A stretch of DNA of 64,000 nt, taken from the NCBI RefSeq assembly GCF_041295575.1, contig NZ_CP160452.1, positions 1,488,001 through 1,552,000 of the forward strand, read 5' to 3'. Source of the DNA: Sporosarcina pasteurii (lineage in GTDB: Bacteria > Bacillota > Bacilli > Bacillales_A > Planococcaceae). Positions 62,267 through 64,000 of the stretch are shown piece after piece. Numbering within the stretch: position 1 is the stretch's first letter; each line of letters begins with the position of its first letter. Made by a program: the position numbers and the translations under genes. The notes beneath the pieces are model-generated. The model searched no databases, was not told the origin of the DNA, and worked only from the letters and a program-made list of their open reading frames with translations.

Positions 62267-63273
62267 TATTCGTTCCCCCCTTCATCAGCATAAACATGAA
62301 GCAGCGCGGACTCAGGCTCTGCGTATGGAGCATTTTCAGCATAGTCAGTAGCTTCGTTTACTTCTTTCATAATTCGTTCTTCAATTTCTTGTTCCAATTC
62401 ATCCGTCAGCACGTTTGCTTCTTTTAAATAAGCAGAGAATGTAACGATTGGGTCTTTGGATTTCTCTTTCTCAATTTCTTCTGCTGGACGATATTGACGT
62501 TGGTCGTCATCAGAAGAGTGTGAAGTGAGTCGGTAACAAATTGTTTCAATTAAGCTTGGACCTTCCCCGTTACGCGCGCGGTCTGCCGCTTCTTTTACTA
62601 CTTTGTAAACTTCTAAAGGATCTGTGCCATCAACTGTTACGCCAGGCATGCCGTATCCTATCGCACGATCAGAAACATTTTCAGCCGCAACTTGTTTTTC
62701 ATACGGTACTGAAATTGCATATTTATTATTTTCAACCATAATAATTGAAGGTAATTTATGAACACCTGCAAAGTTCATTCCCTCATGGAAATCCCCTTGG
62801 TTAGATGACCCTTCACCTAAAGTTACAAATGTAATAAAATCTTCTTTTTTCATCTTCGCTGCTAATGCAACACCAACTGCGTGCGGTAATTGTGTAGTAA
62901 CTGGAGAAGATCCTGTTAAAATACGGTTCTTTCTTTGACCAAAGTGGCCAGGCATTTGACGCCCACCTGAATTTGGGTCCTCCGCTTTTGCGAATGCGGA
63001 AAGCATTAATTCTGTTGTTGTCATTCCGAAATGAAGAACAACCCCTAGATCACGGTAATACGGTGCAATCCAATCTTTTTGATTATCTAACGCATAAGCA
63101 GCCCCTACCTGTGCCGCTTCTTGTCCCTGACATGAAATAACGAATGGAATTTTTCCAGCACGGTTTAATAGCCACATTCGCTCGTCAATTCTACGTGCAC
63201 GGACCATTGTCTCATATATTTGTAAAGCATCTTTGTCAGTTAAGCCTAGTTCCTGATGACGGTTTTTTGCCAT
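62266..63273 (-). CDS. bkdAA: Branched-chain 2-oxoacid dehydrogenase E1 alpha subunit
   Basis: The 335-residue alpha subunit binds thiamine diphosphate through the classical GEGSSNQGDFHEGMNFAGVH ... VENNKYA motif. FGQRKNRILTGSSPVTTQLP and the phosphorylation-loop-like RLTSHSSDDDQRQYR are family features. Together with BkdAB it decarboxylates the 2-oxoacids of valine, leucine and isoleucine, feeding anteiso/iso fatty-acid synthesis and catabolism. GGGGGA lies eight bases before ATG 63273; lpd ends 15 bases upstream. Confidence 0.95.
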   Translation of the reverse strand: MAKNRHQELGLTDKDALQIYETMVRARRIDERMWLLNRAGKIPFVISCQGQEAAQVGAAYALDNQKDWIAPYYRDLGVVLHFGMTTTELMLSAFAKAEDPNSGGRQMPGHFGQRKNRILTGSSPVTTQLPHAVGVALAAKMKKEDFITFVTLGEGSSNQGDFHEGMNFAGVHKLPSIIMVENNKYAISVPYEKQVAAENVSDRAIGYGMPGVTVDGTDPLEVYKVVKEAADRARNGEGPSLIETICYRLTSHSSDDDQRQYRPAEEIEKEKSKDPIVTFSAYLKEANVLTDELEQEIEERIMKEVNEATDYAENAPYAEPESALLHVYADEGGNE

Positions 63274-63288
63274 TAAAAAGTCCCCCTT

Positions 63289-64000
63289 TTACATATGAAT
63301 TGCTTTTTTATCTACAGCTAGCGCCGCTTCACCCATCACTTCTGAAAGAGAAGGATGTGGATGAATTGTCGTAGCAATTTCCCAAGGTGTAGCATCTAAT
63401 ACCATTGCGAGCCCTGCTTCAGAAATTAACTCGGTTACATTCTCGCCAATCATATGCACACCTAGAATATCATCTGTTTCTTCATCCGCAATGATTTTTA
63501 CAAAACCATCCGAATTTCCGTTTACAAGGGATTTACCAATAGCCATAAATGGAAACTTACCTGTTTTCACTTTATAGCCTTGGTCTTTCGCTTGTTGTTC
63601 AGTAATCCCAACACTTGAAACTTCAGGACTAGAATAAATACAACGTGCAATTTTTGAATAATCTATTGGCTGTTGTTTGATACCCGCAATATGTTCTACT
63701 GCTTGAATCCCTTCATGCGAGGCAACATGTGCGAGTTGTAGACCCCCGATTACATCACCAATAGCATAAATATGATTTTCTTTCGTTTGGTAAGTCGGCC
63801 TTGTTTTAATGACACCATTTTCAACTTCAATTTCTGTGTTGTTTAAGCCTATGTCATTAATATTTGCTTGTCTACCGACAGAAACCAGCATTTTTTCAGC
63901 AGTGAAAGTCTCAGTATTGCCGCCAACTTTAGCCGAAATTGTAACAGAGCCTTCCTCTTTTTCAACAGTTTCTGAAAGTACCTTTGCACCTGTTACAAAC
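63289..64000 (-). CDS. lpdV: Dihydrolipoamide dehydrogenase (E3), 5' end outside window
   Basis: The C-terminal 237 codons of an E3 flavoprotein, open to the right edge. It reoxidises the lipoyl groups of the complex with NAD. Visible are the FAD-binding YAIGDVIGGLQLAHVASHEG, MIGENVTELISEAGLAM in the interface domain and the catalytic H-P pair in TTIHPHPSLSEVMGEAAL. The redox disulfide is in the missing N-terminal part. The position directly upstream of bkdAA matches the bkd operon's own lpdV gene. Confidence 0.94.
   Translation of the reverse strand, partial: FVTGAKVLSETVEKEEGSVTISAKVGGNTETFTAEKMLVSVGRQANINDIGLNNTEIEVENGVIKTRPTYQTKENHIYAIGDVIGGLQLAHVASHEGIQAVEHIAGIKQQPIDYSKIARCIYSSPEVSSVGITEQQAKDQGYKVKTGKFPFMAIGKSLVNGNSDGFVKIIADEETDDILGVHMIGENVTELISEAGLAMVLDATPWEIATTIHPHPSLSEVMGEAALAVDKKAIHM

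Overview
The window looks like chromosome from a low-GC, Gram-positive, spore-former-type bacterium of the Bacillales, most likely Planococcaceae (Sporosarcina/Lysinibacillus-like). This is inferred from gene content and order. Two long blocks follow Bacillus subtilis order: parC-parE / plsY / yneR / yneQ / yneP / citB, and yqjQ-yqjP-proI-namA-rnz-dinB-yqjE-yqjD-yqjC-brxB. Ribosome-binding sites are strong GGAGG types and TTG/GTG starts are common. Unlike B. subtilis, it carries methylmalonyl-CoA mutase with its GTPase chaperone. No rRNA, tRNA, CRISPR array, intact insertion sequence or prophage was found.

Layout. (1) 1-10 kb is an accessory stretch: the 3' part of a TRAP permease, then short or decayed genes (a gutted S66 peptidase, a GNAT with an apparent internal deletion, a methyltransferase with one ochre stop, a frame-shifted GNAT, a tandem ribbon-helix-helix protein with an ochre at codon 5, a small ORF with an amber). 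Intact diaminopropionate ammonia-lyase, DUF421/DUF4363 and fabI genes are interspersed, and three gap-free copies of a 36-bp intergenic repeat lie here. (2) 10-15.4 kb: an MMPL exporter with a divergent TetR regulator, two small conserved genes and an MFS exporter. (3) 15.4-26.6 kb: topoisomerase IV, plsY, the yneP-Q-R genes, aconitase, an isochorismatase-type amidase and a lytic transglycosylase. (4) 26.6-30.2 kb: copper/cytochrome c maturation genes (SCO1, ccdC, thioredoxin-like, ccdA), then a 122-bp tandem palindromic repeat whose units show compensatory arm changes. (5) 30.3-44.5 kb: an unrecognised exported protein, a heterodimeric ABC exporter, ilvA, a LexA-controlled Y-family polymerase, nitronate monooxygenase, envelope proteins DUF4097/DUF4349, an SDR/MBL pair, and proI under a proline T-box followed by namA. 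(6) 44.6-54.8 kb: iron chaperone, RNase Z, DNA polymerase IV, CheW, M20 peptidase, acyl-CoA carboxylase, methylmalonyl-CoA epimerase, Prli42, BrxB and an M-box-controlled short MgtE. (7) 54.9-64 kb: the meaB-mutB-mutA operon and the bkd branched-chain 2-oxoacid dehydrogenase operon, running out of the window in lpd.

How the genes work together: the clearest theme is branched-chain amino acid catabolism. The Bkd complex makes acyl-CoAs, including propionyl-CoA from isoleucine/valine. The YqjD-type carboxylase, epimerase, mutase and MeaB would carry propionyl-CoA to succinyl-CoA, which enters the TCA cycle beside aconitase. Only the carboxyltransferase subunit of the carboxylase is present here. 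A second theme is RNA and SOS control: T-box(Pro)-proI, M-box-mgtE and a LexA box before the UvrX-type polymerase.

No clear-cut new multi-gene system was seen. The best candidates for something undescribed are the covarying 122-bp repeat, the 36-bp repeat family, the ammonia-lyase with a replaced catalytic aspartate, and the unrecognised proteins at 30297-30731 and 54276-54767.
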